A DNA stretch of 47,867 bases from Olivibacter sitiensis DSM 17696 (GCF_000427965.1 NZ_ATZA01000046.1:1-47867), one strand, 5' to 3'; counted from the first letter of the stretch, positions 1 to 9,224 are shown. Notes: a model not told the origin generated them from the letters alone. Numbers and translations: made by a program.

Positions 1-1
1 C

Positions 2-262
2 TCGCAGAATCGTGTAAGTCCAGGAGAACGCAATCCGATCGAAGGAAAGTTTGGTCAAGCAAAGACTGGTTACGGAATGAATCTCATTTTAGCTCGTCTA
101 GCAAGAACCAGCGAAGCTTGGATTAGCTGCATCGTATTGGTGCTTAACTTGGTCAAATTGGCCGAGCTAGCACTTTATTGCATTATCAATATAGTAATCA
201 AATATGTGGTAGATCTGCGCAAAGATTACAACCTCATACCCCAATACTCAAAAATCTGCTGA
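2..262 (+). mobile_element. 3' end of an IS5-type DDE transposase (cut by window edge)
   Basis: The reading frame is open from base 2 and stops at 262. It encodes about 86 residues. The stretch RNPIEGKFGQAK, followed by YGMN, ARL and TSE-W, resembles the C-terminal end of IS5-family DDE transposases, where the catalytic Glu lies in the IEGKFG segment. The start and the left inverted repeat lie outside the window. The element ends against the body of a P-type ATPase gene, so it probably interrupted that gene. The family assignment rests on motif recognition only. Confidence 0.75.
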
Positions 263-286
263 AAAAATCATTGAGTTTTTCAGCAG
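256..286 (+). terminator. Hairpin at the right end of the IS element
   Basis: An 11-base arm, CTGCTGAAAAA (256-266), pairs perfectly with TTTTTCAGCAG (276-286) around a 9-base loop. It overlaps the transposase stop codon and sits at the junction with the ATPase homology. It could be the transposase terminator, or part of the IS end that blocks read-through. Confidence 0.5.
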
Positions 287-1419
287 ACCCTAGCTTAGTG
301 TTTGCGGGTATTACCGGCATGATAGACCCTCCGCGCCTAGATGTAAAGGATGCCGTTAACGATTGTCGCCGCGCTGGCATAAAGGTCATTATGGCTACGG
401 GTGACCACGCAAAAACAGGTTTGGCTATCGCAAGAGCTACGGGCATTGTGCCGCCGGATGCTCATGATGAAGCGGTACTGACGGAGAGCGACTTGCTTGA
501 AATGACCGAAGAAGAATTTGACGAAGCCGTGTCTACCTGTCGGGTGTTTGCCAGGTTGACACCAACCATGAAATTGCGCATCGCCAGCAGGATACAGGCC
601 AGGGGCGAATTGATCGCCATGACTGGCGACGGGGTGAATGATGCGCCCGCTCTGAAAAAGGCGGATGTGGGAATAGCTATGGGCATTATGGGGACGGACG
701 TGGCCCGTGACGCCTCCAAAATGATATTGGCAGATGACCGCTTTTCTACTATTGTGCACGCCATTGAGGAGGGACGTATAGTCTTTAACAACACACGACA
801 AACCACCTATTACTTATTGACCACCAACTTTGCTGAGATTACCACTTTACTTACCGCTATGGCTATTGCGTTGCCTACGCCGTTGACAGCCATACAGATA
901 TTGTGGCTCAATTTGGTGACTGATGGTGCGAATGATATGGCCTTATCCACAGAGCATGGCCATGGAGATGAACTGGACACCAAGCCCGTGAAGAAAAACA
1001 CGGGTATAGTGACCAAAGAGGTGCTTCCCTTTCTGGTAATTAATGCTGGTCTCATGACCTTGCTGAGCTTGGGCGTCTTCTATCTTTACCTGGATGAAGG
1101 GCTCAATAAGGCCAGAACGATGGCGTTTATAACGATGGCGTTTTGCCAATTATGGAATGTGCTTAATATGCGTTCCTTAAGGAAGTCACTTTTCCAGATA
1201 GGGCCATTTACGAATCGATACGTCATATATTCGCTGACGGGGTCTATCATCGTGCAGATTGCGGCTGTAGAGATGCCTTTCTTTGAGAACTTATTTGGTT
1301 TTGAGTTTGTGTATCCTTGGGAATATCTTGTGGTAATACTTATGACCTCTAGCGTTTTTCTGTTTGGTGAACTGTACAAGTATTTGAAATATGGCAAGTA
1401 CGTTGGTAAAAAGATCTAA
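286..1419 (+). pseudogene. P-type cation-transporting ATPase, 5'-truncated by the IS
   Basis: The frame continues upstream into IS sequence, but family-like residues begin near 286 (DPSLVFAG, then GMIDPPR). The remaining part holds the end of the P domain with TGDH and GDGVNDAPALK, followed by the C-terminal membrane helices. The actuator domain, the first membrane helices and the phosphorylated DKTGT segment are all missing. The remnant of roughly 378 residues therefore cannot form a phosphoenzyme or transport ions. It resembles type II (Ca/Mg-like) pumps. The intact gene would have been more than twice as long. The frame itself is undamaged, which suggests a recent insertion. Confidence 0.85.
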
Positions 1420-1435
1420 GGCGGAGTCTTTTCCG

Positions 1436-1468
1436 CAAAGGTAGATCTTCGACGCATTTTTGTTCAAA
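1436..1468 (-). promoter_or_regulatory. Bacteroidota-type promoter pointing antisense into the broken ATPase
   Basis: On the minus strand, TTTG (1465-1468) and TACCTTTG (1436-1443) are 21 bases apart, which matches the -33/-7 consensus TTTG / TAnnTTTG. The predicted transcript would begin with a GCGGA...TCCGC hairpin and run antisense to the ATPase remnant. No gene lies on this strand downstream. Confidence 0.4.
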
Positions 1469-1495
1469 TGGGGATTTCTGTGCAGCCAAGGTTTC

Positions 1496-2155
1496 TTAGA
1501 GCTTTATCAAATCGTTTTTGATGCCATAGACCACCAATCCTGTTCTTGATTTGATGTTTAGCTTTGCGAAGAGAGATTCCCTATAGTTGTCCACTGTACG
1601 GGGACTTACGTTCATGGCGGCTGCTATCTCTTTATAGGTAAGCTCGGTACTGCAATATTGAAGGAACTCTAGCTCTCTTTCAGTTATTTTTAATGATGTT
1701 TGTTGTGTTTGCTTATCATGCTGCAGGGAACTCAATAATCTCCCTGTAACTAATTCATTAATATAAAATCCTTTTTCCATAATAGTGTTCATGGCCATCA
1801 GTAGATCTGATGGCCTCGATTCTTTCAACATATACCCCACAGCGCCTGCCTTTAGCATATTGATAATTGCTTTTTCATCTTCAAACATGCTTAAGGCCAA
1901 CACCTTTGTGTGCGGGAAGTTGTCTTTTATCCAAGCTGTGCTCTCATACCCGTTCATTTTGGGCATACTGATATCCATGAGGATGATGTCCACCTGCTTT
2001 TCATGAGCCTTTAACTGTGCCTGAAGTTCGATGCCATTTGCAGCCTCAAAAAGTACATCCAATTCATCAAACTCCCTTAGGAGGGAAGCAATTCCTCTGC
2101 GAAATAGCGTATGATCATCGACCAATCCAAGCGTGATTTTCTTATCTCCCTTCAT
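1496..2155 (-). CDS. LuxR/NarL-type response regulator
   Basis: This 219-residue protein has an N-terminal receiver domain (about 8-125) with the acidic pair Asp13-Asp14, the phospho-acceptor Asp61 in MDISMPKMNG and a conserved Lys in YMLKES. The C-terminal LuxR/GerE helix-turn-helix (about 150-215) carries LTYKEIAAAMNVSPRTVDNYR. It acts in the cytoplasm as the output of the histidine kinase encoded just upstream, with a 38-base gap between the genes. It is the last gene of a four-gene minus-strand operon. Target genes cannot be read from the sequence. Confidence 0.93.
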   Translation of the reverse strand: MKGDKKITLGLVDDHTLFRRGIASLLREFDELDVLFEAANGIELQAQLKAHEKQVDIILMDISMPKMNGYESTAWIKDNFPHTKVLALSMFEDEKAIINMLKAGAVGYMLKESRPSDLLMAMNTIMEKGFYINELVTGRLLSSLQHDKQTQQTSLKITERELEFLQYCSTELTYKEIAAAMNVSPRTVDNYRESLFAKLNIKSRTGLVVYGIKNDLIKL

Positions 2156-2193
2156 GCTGTCTTATAGAAATCTCTTAGCCATAGACAATCGTG

Positions 2194-2985
2194 TCATGGA
2201 TACGGCACTGTAATACTTATACGTGTTCCTTTTCCCAATTTGGAAGAGATGTCCATGTCTCCTCCTATGAGTTTGCTACGCTTTTTCAAATTATTTAGTC
2301 CGAGTCCCTGATTTCTGGATGAGGACTCAGTGATGTCAAATCCTTTTCCGTCGTCTTTGATCACGATGGAAAGTTTGTCTTTTTCCAACTCCATTATTAC
2401 GTCAATATGACCAGCTTCTGCATGTTTTACAATGTTGTTGAACACTTCCTGGAATATCCGCAGTATGACTAGATCTTTGCTGGCGGAACTGAGCTCGGTA
2501 TCCTTTAGCCCATTTTCAAAGGTAATATTGTAGTTCCTAGAATGTTTAAGCCAGTTTATTCCTTTTTCTAAAGCTTGACTTAGGCCGTTTTCTAACAATT
2601 GCTCCCCCTGGATTACTTTTGCCAACTGTCGTAAATCGCGGATGGAATTTCCTATGAGCTCCAGAGAGTGATCTATTTTATGCTTTGCTTTTTCGTAATC
2701 ATTCAAATTGATGGAACTCAGGGTAATATGGGTGAGACTTAACAACTGACCTATATTGTCATGTAGGTCGGTAGCTATTGTCTGCATAGTTTGCTCCTGC
2801 ACCTCAATGGAGGTTTTCAATAGCTCAGATTCAAAACGTTCCGTAATTAGCTCTTTTTCCTGTTGATGCAGTTTCTTTTTCTTGTTATACGAGACAATGT
2901 ATAATAGCAAGAACAGTGGAGCCAGCAAAAACACTAATGAGGCAAGCAAGATTATCGATACAATTTCCGTTGGCGTGCTCTGCAT
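2194..2985 (-). CDS. Membrane-anchored sensor histidine kinase (NarL/DesK class)
   Basis: From the ATG at 2985 the protein has 263 residues: one N-terminal membrane helix (about 8-32), a short basic linker and coiled segment, a HisKA_3 dimerisation region with the phospho-acceptor His75 in DLHDNIGQ, and a C-terminal HATPase with GLGLNNL and the GKGTRI segment. A TTG at 2-3 codons' distance further out (3003) is possible, but the ATG is preceded by GGAG at suitable spacing. There is no extracellular sensor domain. The start overlaps the end of the upstream membrane-protein gene, so the two are probably translationally coupled and work as partners. Confidence 0.9.
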   Translation of the reverse strand: MQSTPTEIVSIILLASLVFLLAPLFLLLYIVSYNKKKKLHQQEKELITERFESELLKTSIEVQEQTMQTIATDLHDNIGQLLSLTHITLSSINLNDYEKAKHKIDHSLELIGNSIRDLRQLAKVIQGEQLLENGLSQALEKGINWLKHSRNYNITFENGLKDTELSSASKDLVILRIFQEVFNNIVKHAEAGHIDVIMELEKDKLSIVIKDDGKGFDITESSSRNQGLGLNNLKKRSKLIGGDMDISSKLGKGTRISITVPYP

Positions 2986-3599
2986 ATAAATGAATAACTC
3001 CAAAAACCATACAAAAGAAAGCTTAATGTCGGATTAATATAACTTAGTAAAGGGTTTCTGACTTCCATTTTTACCAATACTAAGTCGTAGATCAAATTAA
3101 AGGCCGTTCCTCCGAAATAAAATAGTAATATGCCCGCTATCATCCAAAAAGGAGGGTAGTATTTCAATACTACGTACTCATCATTTTTCAACAAAAGTGC
3201 ATAGAAATAAAAAGCATATAATACAAATATAACAGACATTACCGATACTGCGGTGGATGTATAACCAAAATTCCTTTTGAATAATTCGATAATATATACT
3301 GTGATAATGATACCATATCCCAGCCAAAACAGGTGATTTATGCGTGTTAACCTCCTAAGAAAGGTGTGGAAAACATATGTTATAAAGGTTGCTTCGACTG
3401 GAATATATAAATTATAAAGCCAAAATGTTCTTTGGTGATACACTTTTAATAATATAAAGGTGATCAATTCTATTATACAAGTGAATAACAAATACACAAT
3501 CGTGATCTTCCAAAAAACTTGTCGGTCTCTAAATAGCGTAAAAAATGCTATAAAAAAACAGGTGAATTCTATGAATAATCCAGGGTTAAAAAAAAACAT
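2952..3599 (-). CDS. Multi-pass membrane protein, likely sensory partner of the kinase
   Basis: This 215-residue, very hydrophobic protein has about six or seven predicted membrane helices and no motif that I recognise. It overlaps the kinase gene and starts 10 bases after the preceding gene, so the four genes form one tight operon. The adjacent kinase lacks a sensor domain, so this protein may supply the membrane sensing part; that is inference from context. Its A/T-rich sequence is typical of a membrane gene and gives no sign of transfer. Confidence 0.75.
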   Translation of the reverse strand: MFFFNPGLFIEFTCFFIAFFTLFRDRQVFWKITIVYLLFTCIIELITFILLKVYHQRTFWLYNLYIPVEATFITYVFHTFLRRLTRINHLFWLGYGIIITVYIIELFKRNFGYTSTAVSVMSVIFVLYAFYFYALLLKNDEYVVLKYYPPFWMIAGILLFYFGGTAFNLIYDLVLVKMEVRNPLLSYINPTLSFLLYGFWSYSFICRARQRKLYR

Positions 3600-3609
3600 C
3601 TATAGAGGC

Positions 3610-4011
3610 TTAATTTTCAGTCGGATTTTCTTCACAGCCTGTCTCGGGTGGACAAAGGTAGTTCCTATTCTCATAAGAGAAAGACTTAGCCTCGTTTACA
3701 TAATCTTTATGCCCGCTGCCATCTTTCACGGTTGCAACATGTACTAAGGTGGTATATCCTTCATATTTTGGGTTGTCCAGTTCATCCATGTTTTCCTTGG
3801 TGTATTTTGCTAGGTAAAAACGCACGCCATCTATGCCCAGTTCATCTTTGTGCTTGTTTAGTTTTTCAACAAGTGCTGTTAAGTGCTCTAGGCTGAACCA
3901 TATTCCCCTTGTATTCGATCCGCCGTTTGCATGTCTTGCATCAGATTTAGTAAATGCGGCCCTCATTTTTTTTGCTTTCTCCAGCGAAATGGATGTTTTT
4001 GAATCTTTCAT
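3610..4011 (-). CDS. Conserved hypothetical protein, first gene of the two-component operon
   Basis: This 133-residue soluble protein has no signal peptide. It resembles a family of Bacteroidota hypothetical proteins with a GIWFSLEHL segment and a GVRFYLAKY strand followed by TTLVHVAT. No catalytic motif is evident. It begins the operon that continues with the membrane protein, kinase and regulator. The divergent gene upstream encodes a stand-alone LuxR-type protein. Its role is unknown; a cytoplasmic input or output factor of this signalling system is one possibility. Confidence 0.75.
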   Translation of the reverse strand: MKDSKTSISLEKAKKMRAAFTKSDARHANGGSNTRGIWFSLEHLTALVEKLNKHKDELGIDGVRFYLAKYTKENMDELDNPKYEGYTTLVHVATVKDGSGHKDYVNEAKSFSYENRNYLCPPETGCEENPTEN

Positions 4012-4082
4012 GTCCGTTTAATTTTAAGTTTTTGATTGGGTTAAAAATCAGCATTTTATATCGTTGATGCAATGAGTAAATC

Positions 4083-4123
4083 ACCCTTTTTGACTACCGT
4101 AAAAATACCCTGGCAAAAAGGGT
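4083..4123. promoter_or_regulatory. 10-bp inverted repeat between the divergent signalling genes
   Basis: ACCCTTTTTG (4083-4092) and CAAAAAGGGT (4114-4123) are perfect inverted arms 21 bases apart, in the 176-base gap between two divergent genes. Neither arm is next to a gene end, so a terminator is unlikely. It is a candidate operator for one of the two LuxR-type proteins. Confidence 0.4.
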
Positions 4124-4156
4124 AAATTGAAGTGTTAATTAATGTTAAGGAGTATG

Positions 4157-4164
4157 TAGGTTTG
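4157..4164 (+). promoter_or_regulatory. -7 box upstream of the LuxR-type gene
   Basis: TAGGTTTG matches TAnnTTTG exactly and lies 23 bases before the ATG at 4188. No good -33 TTTG is present at the usual distance, so activation by a regulator bound at the upstream inverted repeat is plausible. Confidence 0.4.
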
Positions 4165-4187
4165 AATTCAAGAAATTATTCAAAGCT

Positions 4188-4418
4188 ATGACAGTGAAGA
4201 TTAATCGAGACGAAAATCAGCAGCTGATTAGTCGTCGGGAAACTGAAATTGTACGTATGATGTCTTTAGGCTATAATAGCAGGCAGATAGGAAAAATGTT
4301 GTTCATTAGTGAGCAAACGGTACAAACTCATAGAAGAAATGTCATTAAACGTTTGGGTTTACGCAATTCAAACCATTTAATTGCATGGGCATTTCAGGTA
4401 AACATGTTGTCTTTTTGA
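4188..4418 (+). CDS. Stand-alone LuxR-type DNA-binding protein
   Basis: This 76-residue protein consists almost entirely of a LuxR/GerE helix-turn-helix: SRRETEIVRMM, GYNSRQIGKMLFISEQTVQTH and RRNVIKRLGL. There is no receiver or other sensory domain. It is transcribed away from the four-gene kinase operon, whose own response regulator carries the same kind of DNA-binding domain. It could compete with or assist that regulator at shared sites. The short length appears natural: the ATG is followed immediately by the domain, and the stop follows the last helix. Confidence 0.85.
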   Translation: MTVKINRDENQQLISRRETEIVRMMSLGYNSRQIGKMLFISEQTVQTHRRNVIKRLGLRNSNHLIAWAFQVNMLSF

Positions 4419-4625
4419 CTTAAATGTTTAGGGTTTTCCGCAATCCACCCCAATCTCCATAGGTATTGATAAGAAATTGTCGTTTTTTCTTTGGAAATAA
4501 CCACTCACCTCTTGTATGTAACAAAAAATTGACATAAATTTGGTTTTCAATCAACCGAACGTTATGTGCAATATGATTGGCTACATGGGGATGAGTTTAA
4601 GATATTGCCCTTTCTTTGTGCGTTT

Positions 4626-4652
4626 CTTGGGCAAAAGGTACTTTTGCCCAAG
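4626..4652. repeat. Perfect 12-bp palindromic hairpin
   Basis: CTTGGGCAAAAG (4626-4637) and CTTTTGCCCAAG (4641-4652) pair perfectly around GTA. It lies just after the stop of the minus-strand peptidase gene but has no adjacent T-run on either strand. It looks more like a dispersed intergenic palindrome than a standard terminator, although it may still stop or protect the transcript. The rest of 4419-4674 shows no gene. Confidence 0.55.
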
Positions 4653-4674
4653 AGCAAACAAGGAAAATTTCTGT

Positions 4675-6324
4675 TTATTTCCTTAACTGTTCTCCAATAG
4701 ACTTAAACTCCGAGCCTTTTTTCCACTTAGGATAGTCCTTCTCCATACTCAACGTATAGCCCACATCGAACAATAACTTTAGATCCTCTACAATCCCATC
4801 AATGTTCCATTTGCTCGCTACGTATTCGTCCTGCGGCTGATGATAGCGTTGCTTATTGTATTCTTTTTTTAACTGAATGCCATAAACACTCTCTTGCCCA
4901 ATAACCTGGTCGCCCGTGGCCGGATATAGCGCGGGTATACCTACCTTGGCAAAGTTGAAATGGTCAGATCTATAAAACCAGCCATTGGAGGCGTCTGCCT
5001 GAGGCACGATGTGCCGTCCTTGTTTTTTTGCCGCCCGTTCTGCGTATTCATCCATTTCCGATTGTCCCAGACCCACGATAACAATATCATTTGTTTTGCC
5101 AATGGGCTGCATGGCATCCATATTGATGTTTGCCACGGTTTTTTCCAATGGGAATATGGGATGAGCGGCATAATATGCGGAGCCTAATAACCCTTCTTCT
5201 TCACCTGTGAGCGCTATAAACAATATGCTACGCTTTGGGGATGTTGGCGCTTTCTTAAAAGCATTTGCCAGTTCGAGCAAGCCTGCAATGCCCGTACCAT
5301 TGTCTACGGCACCGTTGTATATGGAATCGCCTTCAACAGGTTCTCCCACGCCGAAGTGATCCCAATGGGCCGAATAGACGATCACCTCCTCTGGTCTTTC
5401 ACTGCCCTTGAGTAGCCCGAGCACATTGTTCGATGTTGATTTTTTTAGTTCCTGCTGTATATGTACGGATGTGCTTGTTTGTAGATCGACCGCCTTAAAT
5501 CCCGGTTTTTTTGCTTGTTCCAGTAAATCGATACTTTGCCCTGCTACCTGGAGCAGCTTTGCGGCCGTCTCGCCACTGATCCATCCTTCAAAGGCGGCCC
5601 TGTCCGCTCCATTGTTTTCTGTTTGCAGGTTGAGCTGCGGGCCGCTCCAGCCATTGCGCACCACATGCCACCCATAGCTGGCAGCGTCTTCCTGGTGAAT
5701 GATGAGGGCACCCGTGGCGCCTTGTCTTGCCGCCTCCTCGAATTTGTATGTCCAGCGACCATAATAGGTCATGTTCTTGCCCTTGAATAGGGTGGGATCG
5801 TAAAATCCGGGATCGTTGATCATCACCACAACCGTCTTCCCCTTTACATCTAGTCCGTCGTAATCATTCCAATTATATTCTGGCGCAACAATGCCAAAAC
5901 CGGCGAACACCAAGTCCGTATTGGTTACATCGACCTTTTCCTGTACCCTTCTGCTGCCCAGTACGATATCATCCAAAAGGTGGCTGGCCAACTTCCCGTT
6001 CTTTCCATTAAACGTAATCTCTTGTTGGGGATACGAGGTGATTTCCACCATAGGCACTTCCTGCCTATAGCTATCGCCATTGCCAGGGGCAAGCCCCAAT
6101 TCTTTGAATGTACGTTCCAGATAGTTTATGGTACGGACTTCTCCTTCCGTAAAAGGTTTGCGCCCCAATAGGGAGTCATTGGCAATAACAGCCATGTAGT
6201 GGTCAAATCCCTCTTCCGTAATGCTACTGGCCGCTTCGGAGATTTGTTTATCGGGGCTGCTTTGGCAAGCCGTGCCAATTATTGATAGGGCAAGGCACAG
6301 ATGTTTTATCTTGTTCACTGTCAT
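4675..6324 (-). CDS. M28-family zinc aminopeptidase lipoprotein with PA domain
   Basis: From the ATG at 6324 the protein has 549 residues. The first residues form a lipoprotein signal ending in IIGTAC, so it should be exported and lipidated; an in-frame upstream ATG (6366) would bury this signal. A protease-associated domain occupies roughly 120-260. The M28 domain follows, with zinc and catalytic residues in AHWDHFG, GAVDNGTG, GEEEGLLG, NMDAMQ and SDHFNF. It probably trims peptides in the periplasm or at the cell surface. It stands alone, divergent from parC. Confidence 0.9.
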   Translation of the reverse strand: MTVNKIKHLCLALSIIGTACQSSPDKQISEAASSITEEGFDHYMAVIANDSLLGRKPFTEGEVRTINYLERTFKELGLAPGNGDSYRQEVPMVEITSYPQQEITFNGKNGKLASHLLDDIVLGSRRVQEKVDVTNTDLVFAGFGIVAPEYNWNDYDGLDVKGKTVVVMINDPGFYDPTLFKGKNMTYYGRWTYKFEEAARQGATGALIIHQEDAASYGWHVVRNGWSGPQLNLQTENNGADRAAFEGWISGETAAKLLQVAGQSIDLLEQAKKPGFKAVDLQTSTSVHIQQELKKSTSNNVLGLLKGSERPEEVIVYSAHWDHFGVGEPVEGDSIYNGAVDNGTGIAGLLELANAFKKAPTSPKRSILFIALTGEEEGLLGSAYYAAHPIFPLEKTVANINMDAMQPIGKTNDIVIVGLGQSEMDEYAERAAKKQGRHIVPQADASNGWFYRSDHFNFAKVGIPALYPATGDQVIGQESVYGIQLKKEYNKQRYHQPQDEYVASKWNIDGIVEDLKLLFDVGYTLSMEKDYPKWKKGSEFKSIGEQLRK

Positions 6325-6393
6325 GGGTGTAAAATTTGTATGTTGTAGATCGGATATTCGCTTCATGCTATCATGGGCTAAATTACTTTTTTC

Positions 6394-6425
6394 TTTGTAT
6401 TTTTACAGCATCATTGAAATCTTTG
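6394..6425 (+). promoter_or_regulatory. Probable promoter of parC
   Basis: TTTG (6394-6397) is followed after 20 bases by AATCTTTG (6418-6425), one mismatch from TAnnTTTG. The ATG is 36 bases downstream. Confidence 0.35.
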
Positions 6426-6461
6426 ACCGTTGACGATCTAATGATAAAGAGACACCTATAA

Positions 6462-9188
6462 ATGAGCGAAGAAATAAATAACCCGAACGAAGAACCTGAA
6501 CAACAAGCGGACGATCAATTGAGCAGCCAGACGATTCCGTTGACTGGGCTGTATGAGAATTGGTTTTTGGATTATGCCTCCTATGTTATTTTGGATCGGG
6601 CTGTGCCCCATATTTATGATGGCTTGAAGCCCGTGCAACGGCGTATTCTGCATTCATTGAAGGAAATGGATGATGGTCGTTTTAACAAGGCTGCCAACGT
6701 GATAGGGAATACCATGAAATACCACCCTCATGGCGATGCTTCTATAGGTGACGCCATGGTGCAGATTGGGCAAAAAGATCTGATGATCGACTGCCAAGGA
6801 AACTGGGGCGATCCGATAACGGGCGATTCAGCGGCTGCAGCTCGTTATATTGAGGCAAGGCTTAGCAAGTTTGCGTTGGACGTGGCCTTCAATCCCGATA
6901 CGACTGAGTGGCAACTCAGTTATGATGGGCGCAACAGGGAACCGGTGACTTTGCCCCTGAAATTTCCCTTGCTACTTGCACAGGGAGCGGAAGGTATTGC
7001 CGTGGGATTGGCCACCAAGGTTATGCCCCACAATTTCCATGAACTGATAGATGCTTCTATCGATGTGCTGCAAGGCGGAAGGCCCAACTTGGTGCCCGAT
7101 TTTCCAACGGGCGGTTTGGCCGATGTGACTGCATACAATGAAGGGCAAAGAGGGGGGCGTATCAAGGTACGGGCCCGTATTGAGGAGCGAGATAAGAAGA
7201 CGCTAGCCATTACGGAGATCCCCTTTGGGACGACCACGGGGGGGCTTATCGAAAGTGTGATAGCGGCCAACGACAAAGGGAAGATTAAAATAAAGAAGAT
7301 AGAGGACAATACGGCGGCCAATGTAGAGATTATGGTGCACCTGGCTCCTGGTATATCGCCCGATGTGACCATAGATGCACTCTACGCATTTACGGATTGC
7401 GAAGTGTCCATATCGCCCAACACCTGTGTCATCAAGAGGGATAAACCCTATTTCATGAGCGTCAATGACGTACTCATAGAGAATACGGTGCACACCAAGG
7501 CTCTATTGAAACAAGAACTGGAAATAAAGTTAAATGAGTTGCAAGAAAGGATTTTTTTCAGCTCTTTGCTGAAGATCTTTATCCAAGAGGGGATGTACAA
7601 GCATCCCGATTATGAAAACTCCGGCGCATTTGAAGTCGTGGTCGATGTGTTGGATCGTTTATTTACGCCATTTTTCTCCCAGTTCTATCGTACCATTCTG
7701 CCAGAGGATTACAAAAAACTGATCGACAAGCCGATGAGTAGCATCACCCGCTTTGATGTGAAAAAGGCTGATGAGCAGATGAAAGCACTGGAAGATGAAA
7801 TCAAAAAAGTGCGCCATCACCTGAAGCATTTGACCGACTATGCCATTGCTTGGTTTCAGAAGTTGAAAGACAAGTACGGCAAGGGCAGGGAGCGAAAGAC
7901 AGAACTCCGCGTCTTTGAGAAGGTAGAAGCAGCCCAGGTCGCATTGGCCAATGTAAAGCTCTATGTAAACAAAGCCGATGGCTTTATCGGTACGGGACTC
8001 AAGAAGGATGAGTACGTAGGTGACTGCTCGGATATTGACGATATCATCACTTTTCGCGACAATGGCACCTGTCTGGTCACGAAGGTACAGGATAAGGTGT
8101 TTGTTGGAAAAGACATCATCCACGTGGCCGTTTTCAAGAAAGGCGACGAGCGTACGGTGTACAACATGGTTTACCGAGATGGTAAGACAGGCGTATCCTA
8201 CATCAAGCGCTTTTCGATACTTGGCGTTACTCGGGACAAGGAGTACGATCTGACCAAAGGAAGCAAGGGGTCTAAGGTGCTTTATTTTACGGCCAATCCC
8301 AATGGGGAGGCAGAGGTGGTCAACGTGCAGTTGAAACCACATTCCAAATTGCGCAAGCTGAACTTTGATCTTGACTTTGCCGAAATAGCCATCAAGGGCA
8401 GGGGCTCGCAAGGCAATATCGTGAGTAAATACCCTGTCAAGAAAATTTTGCTAAAATCAAAAGGTGTGTCCACCTTGGCCGGTAGAAAGATTTGGTATGA
8501 TGAGGTGCTACATCGCCTCAATGTGGACGAACGGGGTAAATACTTGGGTGAGTTTGACGGTGATGACCGTATCCTAGTGGTGATGCCCGACGGCAGTTAC
8601 ACGCTCACCAGTTTTGAGCTTACCAACCATTACGACCCCAAGCTATTGCGCATAGAAAAGTTCAGACCCGAATGGGTGTATAGTGCCGTTCATCAGGATG
8701 GCAAGAGCAAGAACTATTATGTGAAGCGCTTTGTTTTTGATGCCACTCCAATAGGGAAGGTAAGCTCTATTATCAACGATGAGCTAGGGTCGCGGTTGAT
8801 CCTGCTGACCAATAATCCACAGGCGAAAGTGAAGTTGAAGGTTTTGAAAGGTAAAAACCAGACAGAGGAAATAACCGAAGAAGATTTGGCTACATTAATC
8901 GATGTCAAGGGAATGAAAGCGCAAGGCAACCGCCTGAGCTTGCATACGGTAGAAAGTGTTTCTCTTATGACCGAGGAAATGGATCTGAGTAAGCCAGTAA
9001 ACAATAAGGTGGGAGAGCAAGGACCAGAGGAACCAATACAGAGTGGATCGGTTGAGGAATTAACGAAAAGTGACGATGGTGAGATGAAAAAATCGTCACC
9101 CGTTTCTTTTGAAATTACCAATCCGGATGATATCGATCTAGACGATGATGCGGATACAGATGAAAATGGTCAGGGGAAATTGTTCTAA
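6462..9188 (+). CDS. parC: DNA topoisomerase IV/gyrase subunit A
   Basis: This 908-residue type IIA topoisomerase A subunit cuts and rejoins DNA together with a ParE/GyrB partner that is not in the window. The breakage domain has the active Tyr129 in AAARYIEARL. The quinolone region reads HPHGDASIGD, with Ala93 where E. coli GyrA has Ser83. I believe this is usual for the family in Bacteroidota, so it is not evidence of acquired resistance. A C-terminal beta-pinwheel domain occupies about 500-820, followed by an acidic tail rich in Asp and Glu. It could also be called GyrA-like. It is convergent with msrA. Confidence 0.92.
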   Translation: MSEEINNPNEEPEQQADDQLSSQTIPLTGLYENWFLDYASYVILDRAVPHIYDGLKPVQRRILHSLKEMDDGRFNKAANVIGNTMKYHPHGDASIGDAMVQIGQKDLMIDCQGNWGDPITGDSAAAARYIEARLSKFALDVAFNPDTTEWQLSYDGRNREPVTLPLKFPLLLAQGAEGIAVGLATKVMPHNFHELIDASIDVLQGGRPNLVPDFPTGGLADVTAYNEGQRGGRIKVRARIEERDKKTLAITEIPFGTTTGGLIESVIAANDKGKIKIKKIEDNTAANVEIMVHLAPGISPDVTIDALYAFTDCEVSISPNTCVIKRDKPYFMSVNDVLIENTVHTKALLKQELEIKLNELQERIFFSSLLKIFIQEGMYKHPDYENSGAFEVVVDVLDRLFTPFFSQFYRTILPEDYKKLIDKPMSSITRFDVKKADEQMKALEDEIKKVRHHLKHLTDYAIAWFQKLKDKYGKGRERKTELRVFEKVEAAQVALANVKLYVNKADGFIGTGLKKDEYVGDCSDIDDIITFRDNGTCLVTKVQDKVFVGKDIIHVAVFKKGDERTVYNMVYRDGKTGVSYIKRFSILGVTRDKEYDLTKGSKGSKVLYFTANPNGEAEVVNVQLKPHSKLRKLNFDLDFAEIAIKGRGSQGNIVSKYPVKKILLKSKGVSTLAGRKIWYDEVLHRLNVDERGKYLGEFDGDDRILVVMPDGSYTLTSFELTNHYDPKLLRIEKFRPEWVYSAVHQDGKSKNYYVKRFVFDATPIGKVSSIINDELGSRLILLTNNPQAKVKLKVLKGKNQTEEITEEDLATLIDVKGMKAQGNRLSLHTVESVSLMTEEMDLSKPVNNKVGEQGPEEPIQSGSVEELTKSDDGEMKKSSPVSFEITNPDDIDLDDDADTDENGQGKLF

Positions 9189-9197
9189 CCCCTGACC
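9168..9197. terminator. Terminator hairpin at the end of parC
   Basis: GGTCAGGGG (9168-9176) pairs with CCCCTGACC (9189-9197) around a 12-base loop that contains the parC stop codon. No strong T-run follows. It lies between convergent genes and may serve both. Confidence 0.5.
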
Positions 9198-9224
9198 GTT
9201 ATTGAATTTCGTATATAGGATTGT

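Noticed and set aside
6735-6755. Quinolone-resistance substitution in ParC/GyrA (Ala93)
   Set aside because: Ala at this position appears to be the normal residue in this Bacteroidota family, so it is not evidence of acquired resistance.
7659-8411. 250-codon minus-strand ORF
   Set aside because: Antisense shadow of parC; no signal, domain or ribosome-binding site.
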